From the NCBI GenBank assembly GCA_002388885.1, contig DGNI01000147.1, forward strand, positions 1 to 12,671: 12,671 nucleotides of DNA. The letters run 5' to 3'. Position numbers and translations under genes: made by a program. This document shows, in pieces, positions 1 to 5,641 of this stretch. The stretch comes from Parvularculaceae bacterium UBA4496. Its GTDB lineage: Bacteria > Pseudomonadota > Alphaproteobacteria > Caulobacterales > Parvularculaceae. The notes beneath the pieces are model-generated. The model had not been told where the DNA came from and made no database searches. It saw only the letters and a list, made by a program, of their open reading frames with translations. How positions within the stretch are numbered: the first letter of the stretch is position 1; each line of letters begins with the position of its first letter.

Positions 1-64
1 CGTTCACGGGCGAGGACAGCGACGTTCTCGATCTCGACGTGACCGACTCCGGCAACGACAATTC
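1..64 (+). repeat. 64-bp direct repeat, copy 1 (coding)
   Basis: This copy matches 280-343 at 62 of 64 positions; the differences (positions 23 and 32 here) are both synonymous GAC/GAT changes. It encodes FTGEDSDVLDLDVTDSGNDN. The 279-bp offset equals 93 codons, so the copies keep frame. The repeat may extend left of the window. Confidence 0.9.
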
Positions 65-986
65 GGACAACTCGGACAACTCCGATAATTCGATTAACGA
101 TTCCGGCAACACCGACGTTGCAGTTGACGCCAGCGATACGAACGCTGCCGACAGCCAGTCAGCCGCTGCCAATGATGGTTCGCTTGCGATCACGGCGAAC
201 GATAACTCGGATAACTCGGACAACTCCGACAATTCCGACAACTCGGATAACTCGACGAACGATTCAAACAACACTGAAGCGTTCACGGGCGAGGACAGCG
301 ATGTTCTCGACCTCGACGTGACCGACTCCGGCAACGACAATTCCAGCGCCGACAACGGCTCTGCGAATAACGGCTCGTCAATCGATAACTCGGACAACTC
401 GGACAACTCCGACAATTCCGACAATTCCGATAACTCGATCAACGACTCGGGCAACACCGACGTCGCGATCGACGCCAGCGACGAAGCGTCTTCGGGTGAT
501 AATGGCGCATCGGCTAATGACGGCTCGGTCGCTATTTCTTCGGATAGCTCCGATAACTGGGACAACTCTGACAATTCCGACAATTCGATTAACGACTCGG
601 GCAATACCGACGTTGCGATCGACATTGACGCGTCAGACAACTCTGACAATAGCGACAACAACATGGCCGACAACGGCTCTGCGGTCGCGAACGACAGCGG
701 TTCCGTTGCCGTCAACAACTCGGACAACTCGATCAACGATTCGGGCAACTTCTCGCTCGAGTTGACGATCGGTGATGTTCAGTTGAACGCGACTGAATTG
801 TCCGCTTCGACGAGCAACGTCAAGCTGGGTACGATCCCGGATGCTGGCGCAGTCAACACTGGCAATATCAACAACCAGTCGGTGACTGATAACCGCGGTC
901 TGACCATCAGCAACACGAACTCGGGCGCTGGTATCTTCCAGAACTCGCAGACTGTGAATGTTGGTACGGTGAATCTTACGCCGTAA
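1..986 (+). CDS. Asp-Asn-Ser repeat protein, probable secreted fibre/matrix protein (5' partial)
   Basis: The frame is open from the left edge (first full codon at 3) to TAA at 984-986, so the N-terminus and any signal peptide lie outside. A GTG at 39 is open to read as a start but sits inside a repeat whose second copy is plainly internal, so I treat the gene as running in from the left. The visible ~327 residues are dominated by D-N-S triplets (4, 6, 6, about 4 and 2 units), alternating with a module NSINDSGNTDVA(I/V)D seen at 87, 432 and 582, and in shortened form at 726. The last ~80 residues lose the repeats and become Asn/Thr/Val-rich and beta-prone, ending in a segment (885-983) with motifs DNRGLT and QTVNVGTVNL that recurs in the two non-enzyme proteins downstream. 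There is no cysteine, very few basic residues and much Asp. Function is inferred: an extracellular structural, adhesin or amyloid-like protein, possibly calcium binding. It lacks the RTX GGxGxDxxx pattern. Confidence 0.75.
   Translation, partial: FTGEDSDVLDLDVTDSGNDNSDNSDNSDNSINDSGNTDVAVDASDTNAADSQSAAANDGSLAITANDNSDNSDNSDNSDNSDNSTNDSNNTEAFTGEDSDVLDLDVTDSGNDNSSADNGSANNGSSIDNSDNSDNSDNSDNSDNSINDSGNTDVAIDASDEASSGDNGASANDGSVAISSDSSDNWDNSDNSDNSINDSGNTDVAIDIDASDNSDNSDNNMADNGSAVANDSGSVAVNNSDNSINDSGNFSLELTIGDVQLNATELSASTSNVKLGTIPDAGAVNTGNINNQSVTDNRGLTISNTNSGAGIFQNSQTVNVGTVNLTP
57..653 (+). repeat. In-frame 9-bp (Asp-Asn-Ser) tandem repeat tracts
   Basis: Uninterrupted or near-uninterrupted DNS triplets lie at 57-92 (4 units), 201-254 (6), 384-437 (6), 552-587 (4 units, one Ser replaced by Trp at 558-560) and 636-653 (2). 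Within tracts the codons vary freely (GAC/GAT, AAC/AAT, TCG/TCC/TCT/AGC) while the amino acids do not, so the pattern is held at protein level rather than being fresh DNA slippage. Confidence 0.9.
280..343 (+). repeat. 64-bp direct repeat, copy 2 (coding)
   Basis: Second copy of the 1-64 unit, two synonymous differences. After it the copies diverge: copy 1 runs into DNS triplets at once, copy 2 into an S-A-D-N-G-S-rich spacer first. Confidence 0.9.
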
Positions 987-1000
987 CGATGCGAATATTG

Positions 1001-1030
1001 AGGCGCCGCAGACTGGGTTCTGCGGCGCCT
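1001..1030 (+). terminator. Strong GC hairpin after the DNS-repeat gene
   Basis: A perfect 12-bp stem (AGGCGCCGCAGA at 1001-1012 with its complement at 1019-1030) closes a 6-nt loop CTGGGT, starting 14 nt after the TAA. Outer bases 998-1000 and 1031-1033 can add three more pairs. The 3' flank is TAATAAAAAATAAC, so there is no U-run on either strand; it may terminate imperfectly or stabilise the upstream mRNA 3' end. Confidence 0.7.
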
Positions 1031-1072
1031 TAATAAAAAATAACTGTTATAAACGGGTACGGATGATTAGAG

Positions 1073-1096
1073 TTCACAATAGAGTAATTCGCTATC
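1073..1096 (+). promoter_or_regulatory. Weak candidate promoter for the 1143 gene
   Basis: TTCACA at 1073-1078 and GCTATC at 1091-1096 are 12 nt apart, loosely like the alphaproteobacterial (Caulobacter-type) housekeeping pattern TTGACGS-N10-14-GCTANAWC. It sits between the hairpin and the next gene, where a promoter would be expected. This is only a by-eye resemblance. Confidence 0.25.
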
Positions 1097-1130
1097 AGGC
1101 GCAGAGGCGCTTCAAACTGCGGATGATGTT

Positions 1131-1136
1131 AGGGGG
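1131..1136 (+). promoter_or_regulatory. Ribosome binding site AGGGGG of the 1143 gene
   Basis: AGGGGG lies 6 nt before ATG 1143 and fixes that start over the in-frame ATG at 1149. The surrounding 10-mer TAGGGGGAAT (1130-1139) is repeated exactly before the C39 peptidase gene at 1603-1612. Confidence 0.7.
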
Positions 1137-1142
1137 AATTTC

Positions 1143-1574
1143 ATGGGTATGACCGCGTGGGGATTGTTTATCACCCCGGTTCTTATCGCCAGCGATCCGA
1201 ATTTAGACAGCGCACAGCGCGACCAGGCGCTCGCAGCACATGCGCAGTCCATGCCCGCTGAAATTCAAGCGGGTGATGACATTTTTGGCGGCCTCGCTTC
1301 ACTCGACGAAGGCGCAATGTCATCGGCTTCCGGCGGATCTTATACGGCGATCGATATTTCAAATCTCGGAGCGAATGTCGGTGAAAATGACGCCGAGGTG
1401 AATGGCGTCGTAACCACCAATTCCAACAACGGAAGCATTGCCGATAACATTATCTCCGACAATGGCGGCATCACTACGGTTTTCAATAATACCGGGAACG
1501 GCGTTGTCATGCAGAGCATCGTCAACGTCAACGTCTTTCTGCAGGGGCAAGGCGCTGCGGCGTCTCCGCCTTAA
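1143..1574 (+). CDS. Small GG-motif protein, candidate fibre subunit
   Basis: 143 residues, no recognised named family. The start is ATG 1143, set by AGGGGG six bases upstream; no other start codon lies in frame back to the TAG at 1080. Residues 1-17 are hydrophobic (GMTAWGLFITPVLIAS) and may act as a short signal, though no basic residue precedes them, so export is uncertain. Residues 51-65 read LASLDEGAMSSASGG, resembling a double-glycine leader with cleavage after G65. The remainder (66-134) is Asn/Gly/Thr/Val-rich and beta-prone: repeated Asn pairs, then SDNGGITTVFNNTGNG and QSIVNVNVFL. That last segment resembles the ends of the DNS protein upstream and of the 2368 protein downstream. 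The C39 peptidase gene follows after 40 bp. Inference: a small subunit or nucleator of an amyloid-like fibre, trimmed by the neighbouring peptidase. It could also be an unrelated small exported protein. Confidence 0.7.
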   Translation: MGMTAWGLFITPVLIASDPNLDSAQRDQALAAHAQSMPAEIQAGDDIFGGLASLDEGAMSSASGGSYTAIDISNLGANVGENDAEVNGVVTTNSNNGSIADNIISDNGGITTVFNNTGNGVVMQSIVNVNVFLQGQGAAASPP

Positions 1575-1603
1575 AAGTAGGCTTCGGCATTCAAATGAGA
1601 TCT

Positions 1604-1609
1604 AGGGGG
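1604..1609 (+). promoter_or_regulatory. Ribosome binding site AGGGGG of the C39 peptidase gene
   Basis: AGGGGG lies 5 nt before ATG 1615. The nearer ATG at 1611 is only 1 nt from the SD and its frame stops after 12 codons, so 1615 is the start. Confidence 0.7.
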
Positions 1610-1614
1610 AATGA

Positions 1615-2367
1615 ATGAGGCCTACTTGCAGAAAACATCGGCAGCGTAAGTTTTTCGCGCCGGTTTTTGCGATCTCCGCCATGCTGGCGTTTTCGTCTTC
1701 GGGCCAGGCGAGCGACTTGCAAATAGTTGCGGGCGGCGTGAATGCGCGCGTCAAAGTCGTCAGCATGGCGGATCGCAAATATTCAACAGTTGTGCGTCAG
1801 CAATATGATTTCAGTTGCGGCTCGGCCGCAATCGCGACCTTGCTGACACATCACTACAGCAGGCCGACAACGGAAACAGATGCGTTTCGCGCCATGTGGG
1901 ATGTAGGAGACAAGGAACGTATCCGTAATCTCGGTTTTTCGCTGCTTGAAATGAAGCGTTATCTAGAAAGTGTCGGACTCAAGGCCGACGGCTTCAGCCT
2001 TACGCTTGACCGTATTCAGGAGATCGGTGTTCCTGGCATCGCTCTTATAGAGGTGCGCGGATACAAGCACTTTGTTGTCATTAAAGGTATCACCAAAGAA
2101 GTTGTACTTGTAGGCGACCCGTCATCGGGCGTGACCTCGATGCCGAGAAACGTATTCGAAGGCCGCTGGGATGGTACTGTCCTCTTTATCCGATCTGACG
2201 TTTTAACGGGTAAAGCAAATTTCAATAGAATTGAAGACTGGCGCCTTGCGCCTTCATCGCCGTTTGACCGCGCTATGGAAAATGAAGCGCTGCAGTCGCT
2301 ACACTTACATCAAACGCGGCCGTCATTTTCGGGCGCTTCGATCAGCACGATCGTGGAGAGTCGTTGA
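1615..2367 (+). CDS. Exported C39-family cysteine peptidase (FapD-like)
   Basis: 250 residues. The N-terminus has a strongly basic stretch (RKHRQRK) and a hydrophobic core ending near SGQAS, a Sec signal peptide that would place the enzyme in the periplasm. Residues ~55-190 are a Peptidase_C39 domain with a complete catalytic set: Gln62 (oxyanion) and Cys68 in RQQYDFSCGSAA, His152 in YKHFVVI, and Asp168 in GDPSSG. In bacteriocin exporters this domain is fused to an ABC transporter and cuts after double-glycine leaders. Here there is no ABC or membrane domain, as in FapD of the Pseudomonas Fap amyloid system. Both adjacent genes encode proteins with GG motifs, so they are the likely substrates. 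The stop codon directly abuts the ATG of the next gene, indicating co-translation. The family call is firm; the substrate assignment is inference. The last ~50 residues match nothing I recognise. Confidence 0.88.
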   Translation: MRPTCRKHRQRKFFAPVFAISAMLAFSSSGQASDLQIVAGGVNARVKVVSMADRKYSTVVRQQYDFSCGSAAIATLLTHHYSRPTTETDAFRAMWDVGDKERIRNLGFSLLEMKRYLESVGLKADGFSLTLDRIQEIGVPGIALIEVRGYKHFVVIKGITKEVVLVGDPSSGVTSMPRNVFEGRWDGTVLFIRSDVLTGKANFNRIEDWRLAPSSPFDRAMENEALQSLHLHQTRPSFSGASISTIVESR

Positions 2368-3597
2368 ATGTTCAACTTGAAGAAAACGGTTAGTTTCGCC
2401 AGCGCCGTTAGCATCGCATCCTTAAGTACGGCGATGGCGGAAGAGCCGCCCATTATTGATGACGATATCTTTACATCCGACGGAATGCTTGAACTAAGCG
2501 AGAAACCCTTAACTACCGCACAACTTAGTGAAGCGCGCGGTGGATACAATATTGGCGGCATAATTTTCAACATCACCGTTGTGGTTTCTAAGCCTGAGAT
2601 TGAGCCGTTTCCTGATGGAGGACCTTTTGGAGAAGAAGGCGTCTTCGGAGAGGGCGGTGTTTTTGGTGAAGACGGCGGTCCATTTGAGGACGGTGAGGGG
2701 CCTATCGGTGAAAGCGGCGTCTTCGGTGAAGAAGGCGTATTCGGTGAAGGTGGTGTGTTTGGCGGTAGTGATGACGATCCTGCGTCAGCAGATACCGAAA
2801 GCGTCGAAACATCCGGCCCGGGTAGTGCGCCGCCGCTTCCGCATGAGGAAAATGCAGTTCCGACTCCTTCCTCCAGCGCATCACAGGGCGCAGCAGGAGA
2901 AACCCAACCGCAATCGCCGGAAGGGAATGAAGAGAGTAATTCTTCAATGCCGTCTGCAGTGCCTGAAGCGCCGTCATCAAGCACAAATACCGCAGTTCCG
3001 AACGTAGATCCCGCAACACAAGGAGCACAATCAAGCGCGCCGCAGGACGAGCAATCAGGCAGCGCGCAACAATCACCGCAACCGACCGATGATTCACCTG
3101 CAGCTTCATCGCCAACATTAACAGGAAATATAAATTCCTCCGGTGATGTAGAGGAAGGTAATACGAGTACAAGTTCTATCGACGGCAACAACAGCGCCAA
3201 TACAAGCAGTGCGGATTCGAGTAACGCAACCGGCAGAATGAATGACTCGCCTTCAAACACACCTGACCCTGGAAGCCCGCAAACTGGCGCCGCTTCACAG
3301 AGCGCAACATCAAGGGGAGAAGGCGCTTCAAATTTGTCCGACACTGAGCCGGCCGAGAAGGAAACCGGACTTTCGTTCTCACTTGAAGAAGTCTCCGAAC
3401 CGGAGGTTATTCAACGGATTGGGCCGGAAGGTATTTTGACCATATTGAACAACACGCTCGACAACCAACGGATCACCACGCGTGTTGATATTAATATTGA
3501 AGTGCCTAATTTCACCAATGCTATGAGTTTGACGAAAGCCTCAAATTTGGCTTCACGAACTTTCAGCCAGAATATTTTCCTAGGCGGCCTTCGCTAA
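2368..3597 (+). CDS. Secreted GG-motif protein with Gly-Glu-Phe repeats and low-complexity linker
   Basis: 409 residues. ATG 2368 follows the peptidase stop with no gap, with GGAGAG seven bases upstream. Residues 1-24 form a Sec signal (FNLKK, hydrophobic core, cleavage after AMA). Residues 48-59 (LTTAQLSEARGG) look like a double-glycine leader end, followed by a beta-prone YNIGGIIFNITVVV. Next come Gly-Val-Phe-Gly-Glu-type hexad repeats (~84-133), then about 200 residues of Ser/Pro/Thr/Gln/Asn/Glu-rich sequence without cysteine. The C-terminus (~352-409) is again ordered: ILTILNNTLDNQRITTR and VDINIEV, similar to the ends of the two upstream fibre candidates. The same plan (GG motif, beta strand, closing Asn/Val segment) recurs in small proteins that I recall beside C39 peptidases in other Proteobacteria; that is recollection, not a search. 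Inference: a processed surface or fibre protein. Its stop lies 1 bp from the stop of the convergent desaturase-like gene. Confidence 0.8.
   Translation: MFNLKKTVSFASAVSIASLSTAMAEEPPIIDDDIFTSDGMLELSEKPLTTAQLSEARGGYNIGGIIFNITVVVSKPEIEPFPDGGPFGEEGVFGEGGVFGEDGGPFEDGEGPIGESGVFGEEGVFGEGGVFGGSDDDPASADTESVETSGPGSAPPLPHEENAVPTPSSSASQGAAGETQPQSPEGNEESNSSMPSAVPEAPSSSTNTAVPNVDPATQGAQSSAPQDEQSGSAQQSPQPTDDSPAASSPTLTGNINSSGDVEEGNTSTSSIDGNNSANTSSADSSNATGRMNDSPSNTPDPGSPQTGAASQSATSRGEGASNLSDTEPAEKETGLSFSLEEVSEPEVIQRIGPEGILTILNNTLDNQRITTRVDINIEVPNFTNAMSLTKASNLASRTFSQNIFLGGLR
2617..2766 (+). repeat. Gly-Val-Phe-Gly-Glu hexapeptide repeats (coding)
   Basis: About seven units of the type GVFGE(G/E/D), with GPF, GPI and GGPFED variants, cover residues ~84-133. 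The block GVFGEEGVFGEGGVFG occurs near the end, and an almost identical run near the start suggests an internal duplication. The spacing of Phe every six residues amid Gly/Glu suggests a flexible or stacking segment. Confidence 0.8.
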
Positions 3598-3598
3598 T

Positions 3599-4381
3599 TC
3601 ATAGATGACGGGTTTGAGGGGTGAAGGGCTTGGACAACCCTTTGTCGGTATCCATCAATTTATCCCAGAAACGAAAATACAACCCGTAGTTTGCGTTATA
3701 ATCCGTGTGATGGAGATTGTGATGCGTGGCGGTGATGACATGCCGCCCGAAGGCGCTGTGAATGAGTGAGCGTGGCAACACTTCCCATCCGGCGTGATTG
3801 GCAATGCCCGCAATTGTCATCACCACCAGCACGAATATGACGGCGCCTATATGAATAGGAATAAAGAATGTCGCGAGCGGCAACGGCCATGCGCTGATAA
3901 TTGACTCCCAGGGGTGGAAAGAGAATCCGGCCCAGGGCGTCGGATGACGCGAGCGGTGATGAGCGAGATGCATTGCGCGAAACAGCTTCGGATGATGCAT
4001 CGCGCGGTGCGTCCAGTAAAAATACGTATCGTGAATGGCGAGATAAATGAAAATCGAAACCGGTATCCACACCCACTCGAGCGGCGTTGCAAGGCTCGTA
4101 TAAATTTGCGTGCCGCCGGCCTTGTACGCCTCAATGACCATGGCCCCCGGGACCGCGTAAATCACGGAAGAAAGCAGGGACATTCTGATTTCGAAGGACA
4201 CGGTGCCGCGTGTCGGCCGCTGGGCGGCGAGGCGGTCTGCGCGGACTTTTTCTTCCGGCCGGCCCCATAACAGCCAATAAAACAGGCCAGCGACCAGGAA
4301 ATACCGCGCCCAGATCAGCCCTACGAGTGCAGCGTAGGTTGCGGCGAATGCGCCGGGTGAGCCGAATTCCGTGACGTCCAT
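3599..4381 (-). CDS. Sterol desaturase / fatty acid hydroxylase family membrane di-iron protein
   Basis: 260 residues, ATG at 4381 with a GGGA-type SD. The FA_hydroxylase superfamily histidine clusters are complete: H117 and H125-RAM-H129-H130, H138-LA-H141-H142, and H221-NL-H224-H225 followed by DYNANYG. These bind a non-haem di-iron centre that activates O2 to hydroxylate or desaturate lipids. Hydrophobic spans lie near 12-38, 68-85, 103-116 and 161-192, as expected for an inner-membrane enzyme. It diverges from crtY with 66 bp between them, so a role in tailoring carotenoids is attractive, for example a CrtG-like 2,2'-hydroxylation of zeaxanthin. The sequence alone does not fix the substrate: sterol, hopanoid, fatty acid and sphingolipid hydroxylases share the same motifs. 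It is clearly distinct from the shorter CrtZ in the same window. Confidence 0.85.
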   Translation of the reverse strand: MDVTEFGSPGAFAATYAALVGLIWARYFLVAGLFYWLLWGRPEEKVRADRLAAQRPTRGTVSFEIRMSLLSSVIYAVPGAMVIEAYKAGGTQIYTSLATPLEWVWIPVSIFIYLAIHDTYFYWTHRAMHHPKLFRAMHLAHHRSRHPTPWAGFSFHPWESIISAWPLPLATFFIPIHIGAVIFVLVVMTIAGIANHAGWEVLPRSLIHSAFGRHVITATHHNLHHTDYNANYGLYFRFWDKLMDTDKGLSKPFTPQTRHL

Positions 4382-4447
4382 CGCAATTCCCGTTCAACAT
4401 CGGCTAGTCTGGCATAGTTGGTCAAACGAGGCGAGATCAGATCCCGC
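4382..4447 (+). promoter_or_regulatory. Divergent intergenic region, probable shared promoter/operator
   Basis: These 66 bp separate the starts of the desaturase-like gene and crtY, and must hold promoters for both. On the minus strand TTGACC (4420-4425) is a fair -35, but no convincing -10 is spaced from it. No TGT-N12-ACA (PpsR/CrtJ-type) site is visible. Confidence 0.35.
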
Positions 4448-5641
4448 ATGGCGAAACTTGACGTGACAATTGTCGGCGGCGGCCTGGCGGGCGGGCTAAT
4501 AGCGCTGGCGCTCAATAGCGCCCGGCCTGATATTCGATTTAAGCTTGTTGAAAGCGGCCCGTCGCTAGGCGGCGAGCATACCTGGTCATTTCACGATACC
4601 GACCTCGACAGTGCCGGACATGCGCTTGTCGAGCCTCTTGTCACCTATAGGTGGAGCGGACAGCAGGTGGCGTTCCCCGCGCATTCACGGCGTTTGTCTA
4701 CAGGATACAATTCGATTTCATCGGAAAAATTTCACTCAGCTTTGATCGAACGGCTCGGCGATAACGTCGAGCTGAAACGCGCCGTCGCCATGGTGTCGCC
4801 GGAAGCTGCCGGTTTTCAGGACGGCGAAGAAATTCGCGCGAGCGCAGTTATTGACTGCCGCGGTGAGAAGGCGAACGAACATCTGGTTCTCGGGTTTCAG
4901 AAATTTTTGGGGCGGGTTGTCCGCCTGAAAGAACCACACGGGCTTGAATGTCCAATCATTATGGACGCTAGCGTACCTCAACTTGATGGCTATAGATTCA
5001 TTTATGTATTACCGTTTGATAATTCCACGCTGCTTATTGAAGATACGCGCTATGCCGACGGCCCGAGGTTTTCGGATAGCGATTTGCGTGATGAAATTTC
5101 ACGTTATGCAAATAAAAAAGGCTGGAGCATTGAGACGGTCATCCGCGAAGAGAGGGGCGTTCTTCCAATCGCCCTTGCTGGCGATATCGAGGCGTATTGG
5201 GGTGCTCAGGCGACAGACGCAGCCGGCGCTGTGCCGCGCGCCGGCATGCGCGCCGGGCTCTTTCATCCGCTGACCGGTTATTCGCTGCCAGACGCCGTCG
5301 CGCTTGCGCTCAAGATTGCGAGCGCATCCGACCTTTCAGCGCCGGCGCTCTATGAACTTACCAAGTCTTACTCGATCGGCATGTGGCGAAAGCGCGCATT
5401 TTATCGGCTGCTGACCCGAATGCTGTTCCGCGCCGCCGCACCGGAAGCGCGCTATCAGGTGCTCGAAAGGTTCTATAAGCTGCCTCAAGGTCTGATCGAG
5501 CGGTTTTATGCGGGCAATTCGACTGCATCTGACAAGCTGCGCGTGCTTGCAGGAAAACCGCCCGTGCCTATCTTGAAGGCGCTTCGCGTGCTCCGCGAAG
5601 CAAGTGTTATGAGTTCTGATAATCAAAAGGCGGATTCATGA
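4448..5641 (+). CDS. crtY: Lycopene beta-cyclase CrtY
   Basis: 397 residues. It closes both ends of lycopene into beta-rings, giving beta-carotene, at the inner membrane with a reduced flavin cofactor. The N-terminal dinucleotide-binding motif IVGGGLAGGLIALAL (8-22) and the conserved HTWSFH (44-49) are typical of the bacterial CrtY family, as is FHPLTGYSLPDAV near residue 271. The frame is open to a TTG at 4418, but ATG 4448 places the flavin motif right at the N-terminus as in the family, so I take ATG; its SD is weak. Its TGA overlaps the crtI ATG (ATGA, 5638-5641), so the two are translationally coupled. Length is normal (family about 380-400). Confidence 0.93.
   Translation: MAKLDVTIVGGGLAGGLIALALNSARPDIRFKLVESGPSLGGEHTWSFHDTDLDSAGHALVEPLVTYRWSGQQVAFPAHSRRLSTGYNSISSEKFHSALIERLGDNVELKRAVAMVSPEAAGFQDGEEIRASAVIDCRGEKANEHLVLGFQKFLGRVVRLKEPHGLECPIIMDASVPQLDGYRFIYVLPFDNSTLLIEDTRYADGPRFSDSDLRDEISRYANKKGWSIETVIREERGVLPIALAGDIEAYWGAQATDAAGAVPRAGMRAGLFHPLTGYSLPDAVALALKIASASDLSAPALYELTKSYSIGMWRKRAFYRLLTRMLFRAAAPEARYQVLERFYKLPQGLIERFYAGNSTASDKLRVLAGKPPVPILKALRVLREASVMSSDNQKADS

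Noticed and set aside
57..653. Repeats as a CRISPR array
   Set aside because: Units are 9 bp, in frame, codon-variable, and inside a long coding sequence; no constant repeat/unique spacer pattern and no cas genes.
1..986. RTX toxin or adhesin nonapeptide repeats
   Set aside because: The GGxGxDxxx pattern is absent; the period is three residues, not nine.
1611..1649. Alternative start/mini-ORF at ATG 1611
   Set aside because: It stops after 12 codons and sits 1 nt from the SD; too close for efficient initiation.
1615..2367. Bacteriocin export system
   Set aside because: The C39 domain has a Sec signal and no ABC or membrane domain, no separate ABC transporter or immunity gene is present, and the neighbours are large repeat proteins rather than short bacteriocins.
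2310..3344. 344-codon open frame on the minus strand opposite the 2368 gene
   Set aside because: It is open because the sense gene is low complexity; its Pro/Ser product mirrors the Gly/Glu repeats, it has no convincing SD, and the sense gene has signal peptide, coupling and ordered ends.
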